Below, in pieces: positions 11,850 through 22,457 of a stretch of 64,000 nt of DNA; the stretch's first letter is position 1; each line of letters begins with the position of its first letter. The translations under genes and the position numbers were made by a program. The stretch is from Fragilariopsis cylindrus CCMP1102 (taxonomy: Eukaryota; Bacillariophyta; Bacillariophyceae; Bacillariales; Bacillariaceae): positions 62,001 through 126,000 of the forward strand of contig FMBT01000412.1 in assembly GCA_900095095.1 (NCBI GenBank), written 5' to 3'. Under the pieces are notes generated by a model. That model was not told the origin of the DNA. It saw only the letters and a program-made list of their open reading frames with translations, and ran no database searches.

Positions 11850-14231
11850 ATGATGATTTTATCTTCAGTTTTAGTGACTGCCTTGAGTTTGATCTCATCT
11901 ACCGATTCCTTCTCGCCAAGATCTATTGTTAGCGACCGATTGGCAACATCAGGAAATCATCATGCCGAACGAGTTCGACCTCTCTCTGTCTCGCTAGTCA
12001 ATACGATTCTCGGTACGAAGCCTCAAGAGACTACTGTGGCTGCCGTTCCTAAGGTGAGACGAGATCATTTGTCTGCACATCGCTACTTACGTATTAATAA
12101 TTACCAGTGATCTTTAGCTTTAATTTTATTATACAGTATTCTCAATTTGATTCGACTGATTCATTCATTCGTTTATCTCACTATTATTACTGTTATTATT
12201 ATCATTATTATTATATACTTTCGCAAATCTCTTTCTTATTTTATCTAGATTGCTCAACGATGGAAGAAATCGACAAAACAACTTGCGACATTGGGACCAA
12301 GTAGTGGCGACAAAGAAATGATCGAAAAGTTATTCCTTGCAGGAGCTGATTGTTTCAGACTTAACTTTTCTCATGGATCTCAAGAGCAGAAGAAGGAATT
12401 GCTAATTATCATTCGTGAAATTGAAGAAAAATATTCGCATCCTATTGGTATTCTTGGTGATCTCCAGGGACCGAAATTACGTGTTGGAGAATTTTCAAAT
12501 CCAGAGGGTGAAAAACTTGCGGTTGGTCAAACTTTTCGATTAGATCTTGATACAGCTCTTGGTGATAGCACGCGTGTTAATCTACCCCACCCAGAAATTA
12601 TTGGTGCCAGTGAAGTTGGACATGAACTTATGGTCGATGATGGTAAGGTTAAATTAACTGTCACTGAAAAGGGGGATGACTATTTAATTTGTAATGTCGA
12701 CGTACCCGGAAAAATCTCCAACCGTAAGGGTGTCAATACTCCAGATTCTATCCTCGAAATCAGTCCTCTAACGCCGAAGGATCGAAGTGATTTAGACTAC
12801 ATGCTTGAAATCGGTGTCGATTGGATTGCATTATCATTTGTACAAAAACCTGAAGATATTTTAGAGATTCGTGAAATCATTGATAGAAAGACACCTGACG
12901 GTCAGTCGAAGCCAGCAGTTATGGCTAAGATCGAGAAACCATCTTGTTTTGATGATGATAATCTTGAAAAGTTAGTTGAATTGTGTGACGGAATCATGGT
13001 GGCTAGAGGGGTAAGTTCTACTAGTACTTGTATAATATACAACAACAACAAAAACTGTTATTACCTCATTTTGTACGTCAATAAGCTCACATTATCTCAT
13101 TGATTAATTACCAATTTCATTCCACTCTTCCTATAAAGGATTTGGGTGTAGAATGTCCACCAGAAGATGTTCCGATCCTACAGAAAACAATTATTGACGA
13201 ATGTCGTAAACAAGGGAAACCCGTAGTAGTTGCAACCCAAATGTTGGAATCTATGATAGAGAGTCCCACACCAACACGTGCAGAAGCCTCGGATGTTGCG
13301 ACTGCTATCTACGATGGTGCCGATGCAATCATGTTGAGTGCAGAATCAGCTGCTGGACTGGTAAGTCTTAATTTCTAGTACAAAAGTGTCAACGTCAAAG
13401 ATTGTCCCTGGCGCCTGCGAACATTTTTCTTATGCCTCCCCCCCCCCTTATCTACCTCTCTTTAGTACCCAGAAGAGAGTGTTGCTATGCAGCAAAGAAT
13501 TATCAACCGAGTTGAAGAAGATGCTCATTACAGAAACTACTTGGATGCGAACATATTGGAGCACGACAATACCCCAACCGACGCAGTGATTGTAGCTGCC
13601 AAACAAATTTCAAAGACTATTGCTGCGAAGGCAATGGTTTGTTTTTCTCTTACTGGATCCACCGCAAGACGGGCTTCGAAAAATCGACCCAATGTCCCGA
13701 TCATGGTCATGTCTCCTTTTGTGGAGGTAACTCGACAACTTGCAATGAGCTGGGGTGTTTATCCTGATCTTCCTACAGCCGGATCGTATGGATATACTGT
13801 TAGCGAAGATGGCATGTTTGATTACGAAAACCCAATTGTTGAGAAAGCAACAGATGACCTAGACTTAGTTCTCCGAAATGCGTGCCGATCTGCATTGAAA
13901 AAAGGTTTGGTAGCGGATCCAGATGATCTACTGGTTGTTACCGCTGGTCTTCCTTTTGGAACTCCTGGAGGTACGTTACACTATATTCGTTTCTCGATTC
14001 GATGAACGTCGTCAGTTTACGATCTATTCGTTTCGATTTTCTTTACAATGGTTCTCTATAGTTTTATGATTCCCCCCTAAATGATGATTTGCTTACCCAT
14101 CTATTCCTTCCCCCTATCTCTCCCTCCCTCCTTGATTACTCCCTTCATTCGTTGATACAGCCGCCAATGTTATCCGAATTGTTCCTGCAGCTGGTCCATC
14201 ATGTTGGGAAGGCGTTTGCCGAGTCGAATAA
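11850..14231 (+). CDS. PK: pyruvate kinase, probably plastid-targeted
   Basis: Makes pyruvate and ATP from phosphoenolpyruvate and ADP. Five exons: 11850..12053, 12249..13010, 13139..13360, 13466..13970, 14161..14231; all introns are GT-AG, phases match and the total is 588 codons. Family motifs in order: [22 protein letters not shown], the K+/Mg2+ and substrate block with [54 protein letters not shown] and [12 protein letters not shown]. The C-terminal domain (about residues 400-587) ends in VCRVE. The N-terminus is a hydrophobic signal-like segment, [23 protein letters not shown]; a Phe just after a predicted cleavage point is typical of diatom plastid pre-sequences, so plastid location is inferred. 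Residue 1 is the first ATG and gives this pre-sequence. No frame problems here. Confidence 0.95.
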
Positions 14232-14502
14232 TTCATTCCTAATCATTTTCTAAATTTCTTCATAATAGCTTAATTAGTGTTACTTTGTTTTATGGTATTA
14301 TTCAATTATTGTATATTAGTCTTTTACTGTGATCAAGATGTATTTATTACTTGAGGTAAGGTAGTACGTGTACAAATTACACCATTAAATTTTATCTTTT
14401 TGTCGGTTTTATCGTTACATTCGATGATTCGATTTCTTTTTATGAATTTATCCTCTGTAGTATAAATACTGTTTATTATTACTTACATCATGAGAAGGGA
14501 AA

Positions 14503-14688
14503 TTAATTATCATCCCAAGTCGATCTACTCCGACCAAGTACGCACATAGCTTGCCTATCTTTTTCCTTCAATTCATCCCACCACTTGTCCAAGCTGTCCA
14601 CTCCATCACCATCCCAATTATCTAAGGTGTACCCGTGCGTGGTACTGTAGTATGAAATGCCACAAAAGGGAATGGTCTCAGCACAGGC
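14503..14688 (-). CDS. terminal exon of an unknown gene with diatom-type W..L..LG..WD motif (partial)
   Basis: An open minus-strand stretch of about 61 codons ends in a TAA at 14503. It reads ...TLDNWDGDGVDSLDKWWDEL then KEKDRQAMCVLGRSRSTWDD. The W-D-E-L...Q-A...LG...WD pattern is one I know from the C-termini of many diatom proteins; its role is unknown. There is no ATG at the front and stop codons lie just upstream, so this is either a last exon whose partner I could not place, or a fragment. It is tail-to-tail with pyruvate kinase, leaving 270 bases between stops. Confidence 0.4.
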   Translation of the reverse strand, partial: ACAETIPFCGISYYSTTHGYTLDNWDGDGVDSLDKWWDELKEKDRQAMCVLGRSRSTWDDN

Positions 14689-15070
14689 TTATTAGTAGTA
14701 AAATTGGTAATTAGTTATCCAAGCCGCACCTCATCGATTCGGATCTATGGCATAGTAATTGGAGAGAGTGTACAAAAGACACAAATTATATACAAATCAT
14801 CACGACTGCATTGAACGACAATTTGGTCGTCTTTTGTGCAGATCCTGCTACAGACGAGGTGTTTGACGGCGTCACCGATCGTCCGGTACGAATTAAGAGG
14901 GGAGAAGAAGGGAACGAGGCTGGCGGTAACGACAGATACCTCAAAAGAGCGGACCTTTGAAAACGCAACAGATTTATTATTTCATTCGTGCAATAACGAC
15001 CAATATGAAAACCAAAACGGAGAGCAGTGGCTACGTGAAAGAAAAGAGATGAATTAGCTACCTATGAATA
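14689..15070. other. intergenic
   Basis: A plus-strand open stretch near 14815-14960 (reading DNLVVFCADPATDEVFDG and on) has a coding look but no start and no known family; it may be a stray exon. Otherwise nothing seen. Confidence 0.4.
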
Positions 15071-16660
15071 TTACTTCTTCTTATTCTTCTTCTTTCTAGA
15101 ATTTCCGGCCTCCTTCAACTTTTCATTCAATGCGGAACTGGTCTTGCTATTCGTTTTCGATTTGACTTGAGGTTCCGTACGAGAGTTCAGTATACCATTG
15201 ACGATGGTTCGATAATTCTTTCCTTTCGCTTCAACTTTCCGTCCATGCGTATTTTGTGACTTTTCAATCTGCGTATCTAAAAATGCCATATCATCTAGAT
15301 CATCAAGGTTCTCTCCAGTCTCCTTTGACGAAGTTGAAGAAGTTGTCAAAGCTTTACCCCCCATTTTTTTCCCTTTTGATTTTTTCTGTTTCTTCTTTTT
15401 GCTAGTAGTGGTGGTTGCTGCAGCAACTCGAGAATGCTGCTGCTGCTGCTGCTCCTTTTGTCGACTAGCTCTTTCCTTCGCAAGTTGCCCTAGTAGTGAA
15501 TTGTTGGTAGATAAATTAGTGGAAGGCCCCTCTAAAATTTCTTTCTGTTCCGCCACTACTGGAGTGGTAGTAGGCGGTTCTTTCTCTTCATCAGGTCCGT
15601 CCGAGTCACTATCATCCAGTGATAGTGCAGAGAAATTCGAAATAGGATTGTCCATGGTATTCTCTTCTTTCTTGTTTATATCTTTTCTGGGAGCAACCAC
15701 AGTCTCGACAATACCTGCTGTATGTTGATTAGCAGGTGCAGGATGCTGTTTTTTAATCGTTAGAACTACTCTCCTATCGACGCCTTCTGTTCCTTCACTT
15801 CGATGGCTTAGACCGCCGACCTGTTCTGCAAATTCATGGATTAATCGTCGATCATAACTCGATAATTTGGGGCTTAACATCATTACTTCTCCATTTGTCC
15901 CTTCCTCAAGAAATTCAGTGATTGTATCCATAAATGCCTTCCTCTTACTTTCTTCGAGCGTTTTGGTGTACTGTTCCGTCGATGAATCCTTCTTGCCATT
16001 TGGTAGGCGCTTATCTGTGTTTCCATTGATTTTCGGCGAAGCATTACACGAAGATTCGACAAGTTTCGTCATCTCTAACTCCGTAGCCCGTAAATCCTCT
16101 TCGTGCTCTTTATTCGTACTAGCCTCAATAGATGTGTATTCGATGGCCGATCGATGCTCTCCGTGATCTTCAATCCATGATATCAGATTTTCTATAAAGG
16201 AACTCTTAGATACAGTTTCTGAGTCACAAATCAATGCCAAATGACGTTTGGCTCGTGTCACCGCTACGTTTTGTCATCGATCATCCCGTAGGAAGCCAAT
16301 CCCATCTTTGCCCCCTCGTTCGCTACTTCGAACAAGACTCAACACTACCGCTTCTCGTTCTCCACCTTGAAATCCATCTACACTTCTAATTTCTAATTTT
16401 GGGAATTCCGGAAGAAGCATATTGCGAAGTAGTTCTACTTGGCCATTATAGGGGGTAATGATCGCCACTTGGTTCTGTTCGACGCCTGATTTTATGAGCT
16501 TTCGGACGTGTTGGCTAACAAGATTAGCTTCCCCTTCATTGTAACGTGATCCAGCTGCCGTCTCTTTCTCGTGCATATCGCATCCGGCCGTGTCGATGAG
16601 TAAAAGCGTAGTGTCGATCAACTGTTCAAAGTCGTCAATATCGCTGCTGACCTCCACAAT

Positions 16661-16699
<39 letters not shown>

Positions 16700-18091
16700 A
16701 TTTCGAACAGAATCTAGTTGACGCAAGGTGCGACCACGAACGCTGTCATGAGTTAAGAGTTCATCATTATACATAGCTTGACTAGCCCAATCGGCGATCT
16801 TGTGATGCATTCGATATTGAATTTGAAGCATTCTCGATATTTCCTGCCCTTTATAAAGGTTCATTAGACGTTCAAAGAGTGTTATACTAAGTCCAGTAAC
16901 AGCACGTTGATCTTTTGATTTAATGGTTGGAGGAAGCTGACAGTGATCTCCTGCTAGCACAACTTTCTTCCCTCTCAAGATAGGGATCCAACAGGAAGCT
17001 TCCAATGCTTGGGCTGCCTCGTCAATTATGACCAAATCAAAGCCATGTGTAGTACTATTGTTCTTACCATCTCGCGGATGCGTAATCTGGTTCAAAACAC
17101 GGTTATCGGCACCCACCGTTGTTGCTAGCACAACTTGTGCGGACATGATCAATTCTTGAACGACCTTTTCTTCCCTAACACGAACTTCTTTCCGTAATGA
17201 CTTAATTTCTCGATATGCTGCTCGTTTGTCAAGCCCCGATTTTTGACGTCGTCCTTTATCTTGTCCTTGTCTCCGTGACGAAGACGACGATGATTTTGAA
17301 TCACGACTACCCCCTCTTGACATAATTTTCAAATATGATTCAAGTTCTTTCCGAACATCTTTCACAATTTCCGTTCCATCAGAAGACTGGACTAACGCTT
17401 CAAGGCTGTGTGACAAAATGGATGGCTTAATACGAGCTGGATGACCTAATCGAACAGTCCGAAGTGCTGGTCGACGACGAGGATTGGGATTTGTCGATTT
17501 ATTATTATGTTTACTGTAATTGTTGTCTCCACTATTAGCACTAGCACTCGTGGTGGTGGGATCTATTATATCGTTCTTTTCCTCGGGTAATTCTTCCATC
17601 AATCGTTCAAGAATGTTGTCCACGGCTACATTACTCGGTGCGGTTACCAATACTCTCATATTGTGATGATAGACGGCCTGTCGAATGAGTTCTGCAATTG
17701 TTGTGGTCTTACCAGTTCCAGGTGGTCCGTGAATTAATGCAACCTTTCGTTCTGGATGTAACGCAAAGGCGATAGCGTTACGTTGACTCTCATCCAAACT
17801 AGGATTGAAAGGTTTCGGTTCCTGTTGTTGTTGTTGAATTTTTGATGTATCTTTCAAAGCAGTCGAAGAGCTGGGAAACATTGTACGTATAACTGATCCC
17901 GCAATTGGATGATCTGCACCATGTCGCTCCAGCCGGGTCAATGCGGCCATCAATTTCTTATTTACCACGATCGAACTTTTAGGAACCAGTTGGAGCGGGA
18001 CACAGTCGAGGATGTATGTTTCGTCATCTTCATTATCACCGTCGGTATCATTCTTTTTGCTTTTATTATTGGTATTACCACTTCCTTTGTT

Positions 18092-18127
<36 letters not shown>

Positions 18128-18613
18128 TGATGATGATGATGATGAATTTGATGACGATGATGAGAGCGCCACAGAAACAAACGTATCCGATACGGCACTA
18201 ATAACACCTCCTACAGTCTTCTTATCCTTCCCACCATTGCCTTTCGTGTGGATTTCTACTTCATTCCCGACAGTAAATTTATGTGCTGGCAACAACGAGA
18301 GACCATTTGATGATAACTTGGTAGTACTGCCTCCTTTCTCGTCATTATTATTGCTTGTTTTTGTGTCGATCGTTTCTTGTGACGACCATAGAGACAACCG
18401 TACAACTGTTCGTCCATATAGACCAACTGATACTTCCGATGCTTCTAAGCGACCAAGGATATGAGAACGTCGCCGTTCGTTCTCTTGCTTGTCTTCAGGT
18501 TTTTTCGGATTATTATTATTTTGAGGCTTGCTTTCAACGTTCTCCGCTTGCAATTCTAGGTCCAAGAGTTCACGTTGCTTTGTGACAAAGTTACATATGT
18601 CGTCGCTCATCAT
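15071..18613 (-). CDS. IGHMBP2: IGHMBP2/SMUBP2-like SF1 helicase with R3H domain, interrupted by one in-frame TGA
   Basis: An UPF1-like superfamily 1 helicase; relatives unwind RNA or DNA and associate with ribosomes. From the N-terminus: a beta-barrel-like region (GRTVVRLSLWS, FTVGNEVEIHTKG), Walker A LIHGPPGTGKTTTIAELI, VTAPSNVAVDNILERL, Walker B VIIDEAAQALE, GDHCQLPPTI, QYRMHHKIADWASQAMYN, ITPYNGQVELLR, SVDGFQGGERE and NVAVTRAKRHLALICDS. An R3H domain follows (SYDRRLIHEFAEQVGGL, DRRVVLTIKK), then a Lys-rich tail ending RKKKNKKK. Start ATG is at 18613. Poly-Gln, Asn and Ser runs interrupt the domains. A TGA at 16274-16276 separates GIGFLRDDR from QNVAVTRAKRH in the same frame; relatives have DDRRxNVAVTRA, so the TGA sits where Arg is expected. 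The 396 open codons beyond it argue for a recent change, a base error or read-through rather than two genes. Confidence 0.88.
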
Positions 18614-19313
18614 GTATTTTTATCTTATGATTGACACGCTTTTTAATCCCATATACTTGGGGTGTCGATGTCTTGTAGGTGTTGATGTGTGTCGACGATG
18701 TGTAAGTTACCGTGTTACAATACAATGTATGATTGAAATGATTTTGATGGATGTCATCTTCCGAGCTAGTAAAAAATTGAATCAAGAAATATCAAGAAAA
18801 TCGTCTCCCCCAATAAATCAATCGAAAAATTTGAGTCACGTTAGGAGGGAAACTGAAAACTGTCTAGTTAGAGGGTACAGAAGTTAGAACCTACTGTAGC
18901 TGAGTCGTTGTTCAGATATTTACATAATATATCAGGAAGGGTCTTAGTGGTGTCTATAAAGCCTAGTAGAATAGATACACCAATATATTATGAGACTTTT
19001 ACCTTACATTGCTGTAGAAAGGTACTGATAATACTCACAAGAATTCACTTTTACGTACCTCTCTAAAAGAACCTTGTGAGCTCATGCTCATTGTTTATAA
19101 TTTGCTTAGCTTGCAGTCTATTAATTTACTACAGAGTCCCATCTTTAAGGATTGTTATAGTTATTGCTGTGTGTATTTTGCATTGAAATAACCGACTGAA
19201 GTAAGGTATGTCATCAGTTTAAATACTGTGCAATTAGTACTATCCTCACAAAAAAGTTTTCGCTCTTTTACCGCGCAATAACTACACAACTCGTCAAATC
19301 GAGACCCATACAT
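18614..19313. other. intergenic upstream of the helicase
   Basis: Upstream region of the helicase gene. Short overlapping open frames run from the gene into it but have no family signature. Nothing else seen. Confidence 0.5.
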
Positions 19314-19530
19314 ACTTCCTCCGTGCAACGCTAACTTTACGATGCGCTATCGTTTCAAAATCTAGAGGATAAAAGCGCCTTGAACCCTTAAAATATACCC
19401 ACAAAATACGGAATGTACGGAAAAAAAAAATAAGCGAAGTTTTACGAAGATTTTAAGGGTTCAGGCCCTTTTATCGTGTTATAATTCCAATACATAAATT
19501 GCTTTAAAGTTAGCGTTGCACGGAGGAAGT
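19314..19530. repeat. foldback (imperfect palindrome), MITE-like
   Basis: Outer arms are a perfect 26-bp inverted repeat: ACTTCCTCCGTGCAACGC... at 19314-19339 and its reverse complement at 19505-19530. Inner arms also match, ATAAAAGCGCC-TTGAACCCTTAAAAT near 19368-19393 against its complement near 19452-19476. The whole folds into one arm pair of about 90 bases around an A-rich loop. No open frame lies inside. This looks like a non-autonomous foldback or MITE, though no clear target duplication was seen. Confidence 0.7.
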
Positions 19531-19845
19531 AGTGCCAACGGTAGATATATATCGCACTTTGTGTCACACAAAAACCTCAACGTTAGCAAAGAAAGATCTT
19601 CAAAAAATGTTTTACTTCGATCACCGAACATGTTCGGCGTACATTCCGTAGTACTACTCACACGACATAGAAAGTCTCGTATTGTGAAAGAAAGGGCCAC
19701 CAGCTTCGTATAACTAATCTAGTTTTGACATCGCAAAGTTCCACCAAAGTGTAGTGCTTGATATCACAAGTGCTTACTTATTCAAATTGGCTGTCGCATA
19801 AAATCCTCATCAGGAACGAGTTTGAGCTTAGGCCTTTTATTGACT

Positions 19846-20229
19846 ATGATCTACAACATCTTCGTAGACGAGGACTATAATAATACGATGATCATAACGT
19901 CCAGCAGCGATATCGATAGCGCCTGCTGCTATTTTGGTTATGGCAACGACGACGAACAAGACGAAGATTCTTATTCTTACTATTATCCTTATTTTGTATC
20001 GTCTAACGACGACGACAGTACCATCAGGTCGATTATAGCAGATATGGCGGAAGTTATAACGACAGAGGATATATTACGTTACTTCTTGTATTTATCCATT
20101 ATTGTGTTTCTATATACAGCTGTATTACTACAAACTACTCTTTTAGAATTGGGTATGATGAGATGTCGAAGAAAGATGGAACGATGGAATCAACTCTTGT
20201 CAAGAACATCAAAACGAACGATACCATGA
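19846..20229 (+). CDS. small hypothetical membrane protein, 127 aa
   Basis: I do not recognise it. From ATG 19846 the product has an acidic Asp/Glu/Tyr/Ser-rich first half (EQDEDSYSYYYPY) and one strong hydrophobic helix near residues 85-103 (YLSIIVFLYTAVLLQTTLL), followed by a basic stretch RCRRKMERWNQLL. That is the pattern of a single-pass protein with a short basic tail in the cytoplasm. It is short, unspliced and lies just after the foldback repeat, so it could be spurious. Confidence 0.4.
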   Translation: MIYNIFVDEDYNNTMIITSSSDIDSACCYFGYGNDDEQDEDSYSYYYPYFVSSNDDDSTIRSIIADMAEVITTEDILRYFLYLSIIVFLYTAVLLQTTLLELGMMRCRRKMERWNQLLSRTSKRTIP

Positions 20230-20943
20230 ATACATTCATTCTTGTTCGGCTTACAAGTAGCATGATTGTTGTGATGGATGGTCGTGGACTATTCTTCCTT
20301 TTGTACTTCTTTTTTCTCCCTACCGCTGATCATTGGTTAACATAACATCATAATTGTTCCGATGCACCACGTACCAGTAATCAGTTGCTATTCATATTAT
20401 ATTATATTATATTATATTATATTATAGAAGGAGATGAACTCATGTATATGCCATGATAAATTCCTGTCAAATATTACCAATGCATTAGATGTAGGTAATT
20501 AATTATTCCATGTACATTTGGAATGCGAAGTAAAGGCACAACCGCGAAGTTGTCGTTGTCGATCCCACAATATAACCGTTTATATACGAAGGCTATTGAC
20601 TCAACGTCATAATGATATTATTCAATGCTCGCAAAAGGGGGTACCGTGCATGCAGTAGTGGAAGTCCTAGGTCAGAAATAATCTTGTACCTTTCAATAGA
20701 ATTTATCACTGAGATATCGAAAACGCAATGGAACGATGCAGTCACATTTTGTAATAATATTAAAACTACAAATAGCGTGATTTTAATATTTTTTAACGCG
20801 CTTTAGAATTATAGTGAGTTTTATTATGAAGGAAGAATGTAAAGATATAGAACAATGAATGTATCTCACATGTAAAGGTACTGCCTTCTTATTTATCAAC
20901 AACAAAAACAAGAGAAGCATCATCTGGAATATCTCGTTATTAT
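20230..20943. other. intergenic with ATATT microsatellite
   Basis: Contains about six and a half copies of a 5-bp ATATT repeat at 20394-20426. A 64-codon open frame near 20612 has no signature. Nothing else seen. Confidence 0.5.
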
Positions 20944-21807
20944 TTATTCAACACGCTTTTTATTGCAACAGTTGTACCGAGATATAATAAAAACAAGTAT
21001 CCCAACCACAATTATACCACCAAGGATAGAAACAAGTAAAATTGCCCATCGTGGCAATAAACCTACAACCTCCTCTGGTGCATTTTTAGTATTCAATTCA
21101 ACAGTAACTTCATCACCATCAGTATTAACAACGGTATCATTAAAACAACTATAACTTTCATCGTGATAACATTTATATTCTTCTTCACCCCATACCTCCT
21201 TTAATCGTTGTGTTCGACGACAAGCATTTTTATAATAACCATAATTTGATGGATTTTTAATATAATAATCTTGATGATATTCTTCAGCTGTCCAAAACGT
21301 TGGACGTTCCATTATAGGGGCCTTGATATCATCTTCATCCCAATTCTGCATATCAAGAATGTCTATTAGTACATTTTCTGCTATGATACGTTCCTCGTCT
21401 GTTTCATAAAATATTGCTGGATAGTAACTTGATCCATTATCACAGAATTGACCATCACCATTGAATGGATCCATATTCCGATAGGCATACTCAATTAATA
21501 GCGCCACAGTTGTTAGATTTGGATCATATTCGATTAATATCACCTCATAATGACCAGGGTGGTCTCGATAGCTAGGATTATCATTGGTTCCACCAGCATA
21601 TCCACTCACTGCTTCAACAACACCGGGTACATACTGTTCAAATGCCTGTTCAGCACACCAAAAACATCCTAACGCAACAACTAATGATTTGTTACCATCA
21701 GCTACGGTATAATCATCCTCATCTGTAGCAGCAGCAGCAGCGATGATGTTGACGACGACAGTAGTGACGACGGCAAAGAATAGTAGTAGTATTCTGGATC
21801 GACTCAT
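20944..21807 (-). CDS. MSRA: peptide methionine-S-sulfoxide reductase MsrA, secretory, membrane-anchored
   Basis: Reduces Met-S-sulfoxide in proteins. The catalytic motif ALGCFWCAEQAFE lies near residue 48, followed by VSGYAGGTNDNPSYRDHPGHYEV, FYETDEERIIAE and AEEYHQDYY, all in family order. The N-terminus (MSRSRILLLFFAVVTTVVVNIIAAAAA) is a signal peptide. The C-terminus adds about 90 residues absent from ordinary MsrA: four Cys in KCYHDESYSCFND and later, then a clear membrane helix (AILLVSILGGIIVVGILVFII) and a short RYNCCNKKRVE tail. So the enzyme should face the ER or vesicle lumen or the outside, held by one helix; that location is inference. Start ATG 21807, no introns. It is divergent from the SulP gene 650 bases away. 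Confidence 0.93.
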   Translation of the reverse strand: MSRSRILLLFFAVVTTVVVNIIAAAAATDEDDYTVADGNKSLVVALGCFWCAEQAFEQYVPGVVEAVSGYAGGTNDNPSYRDHPGHYEVILIEYDPNLTTVALLIEYAYRNMDPFNGDGQFCDNGSSYYPAIFYETDEERIIAENVLIDILDMQNWDEDDIKAPIMERPTFWTAEEYHQDYYIKNPSNYGYYKNACRRTQRLKEVWGEEEYKCYHDESYSCFNDTVVNTDGDEVTVELNTKNAPEEVVGLLPRWAILLVSILGGIIVVGILVFIISRYNCCNKKRVE

Positions 21808-22457
21808 GATTGTTTATGTATTGATATAGGGGGTCGGTAATTGTCTTGGGATTCTGTGCTTATGTAGTTACTTTGTTCCGATGTTGCTTTAATGTTGTGG
21901 CTCCTTCGTTTGCTTGCATGATTTGTCTCATGATCGATCACGATTTTCTTAAAAATTTAGACACGATTGAGTGCGATTGACGCGGCGAAAATTCCAGCAC
22001 GTGACAGCCGGAAGATAAAAAAGTCAGTCGTGCAGATAAAATAGGAACCAAGAACGAAGATTTGCGCGCGACATTTTGCTTTCTTGGCTGCTACGCGCGC
22101 TACGCACTTCATAATTGATGTGCTTGCTTTTATTGGGCACAAAGGATTAAATTTGTCATGCCGTTGCACGGGTCTGTCCTCTCTCCACGATTTGATAGCA
22201 CGCACATCAAGGATGCAAAAAATAAATGACGATTTTTTTTTGGATCTTGGGCTACCAAAGAACAAAAACATCAACTTCAATCCGTCACTTTTGTTCTTTC
22301 AAAAATCGCATTTTAGTCAGGCAAAAGGTATCCTTAAAATTAAGATAGATTATCATTTATAGAACAGCTTACCTACTTACAAGTCAGTTGCCGAAACTCA
22401 ACGAACAAGAAAAGCGACGGCCATAAAAAATAGGCAATATATCACATCATCGCGTCA
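21808..22457. other. divergent intergenic region between MsrA and SulP genes
   Basis: 650 bases upstream of both genes, so it should carry both promoters. Several CGCG-rich patches (around 21980-22100) stand out from the AT-rich background. No defined element is claimed. Confidence 0.5.

Noticed and set aside
18012-18464. Long open frame opposite the helicase gene
   Set aside because: It is the antisense reading of Gln/Asp/Ser-coding trinucleotide repeats in the helicase.
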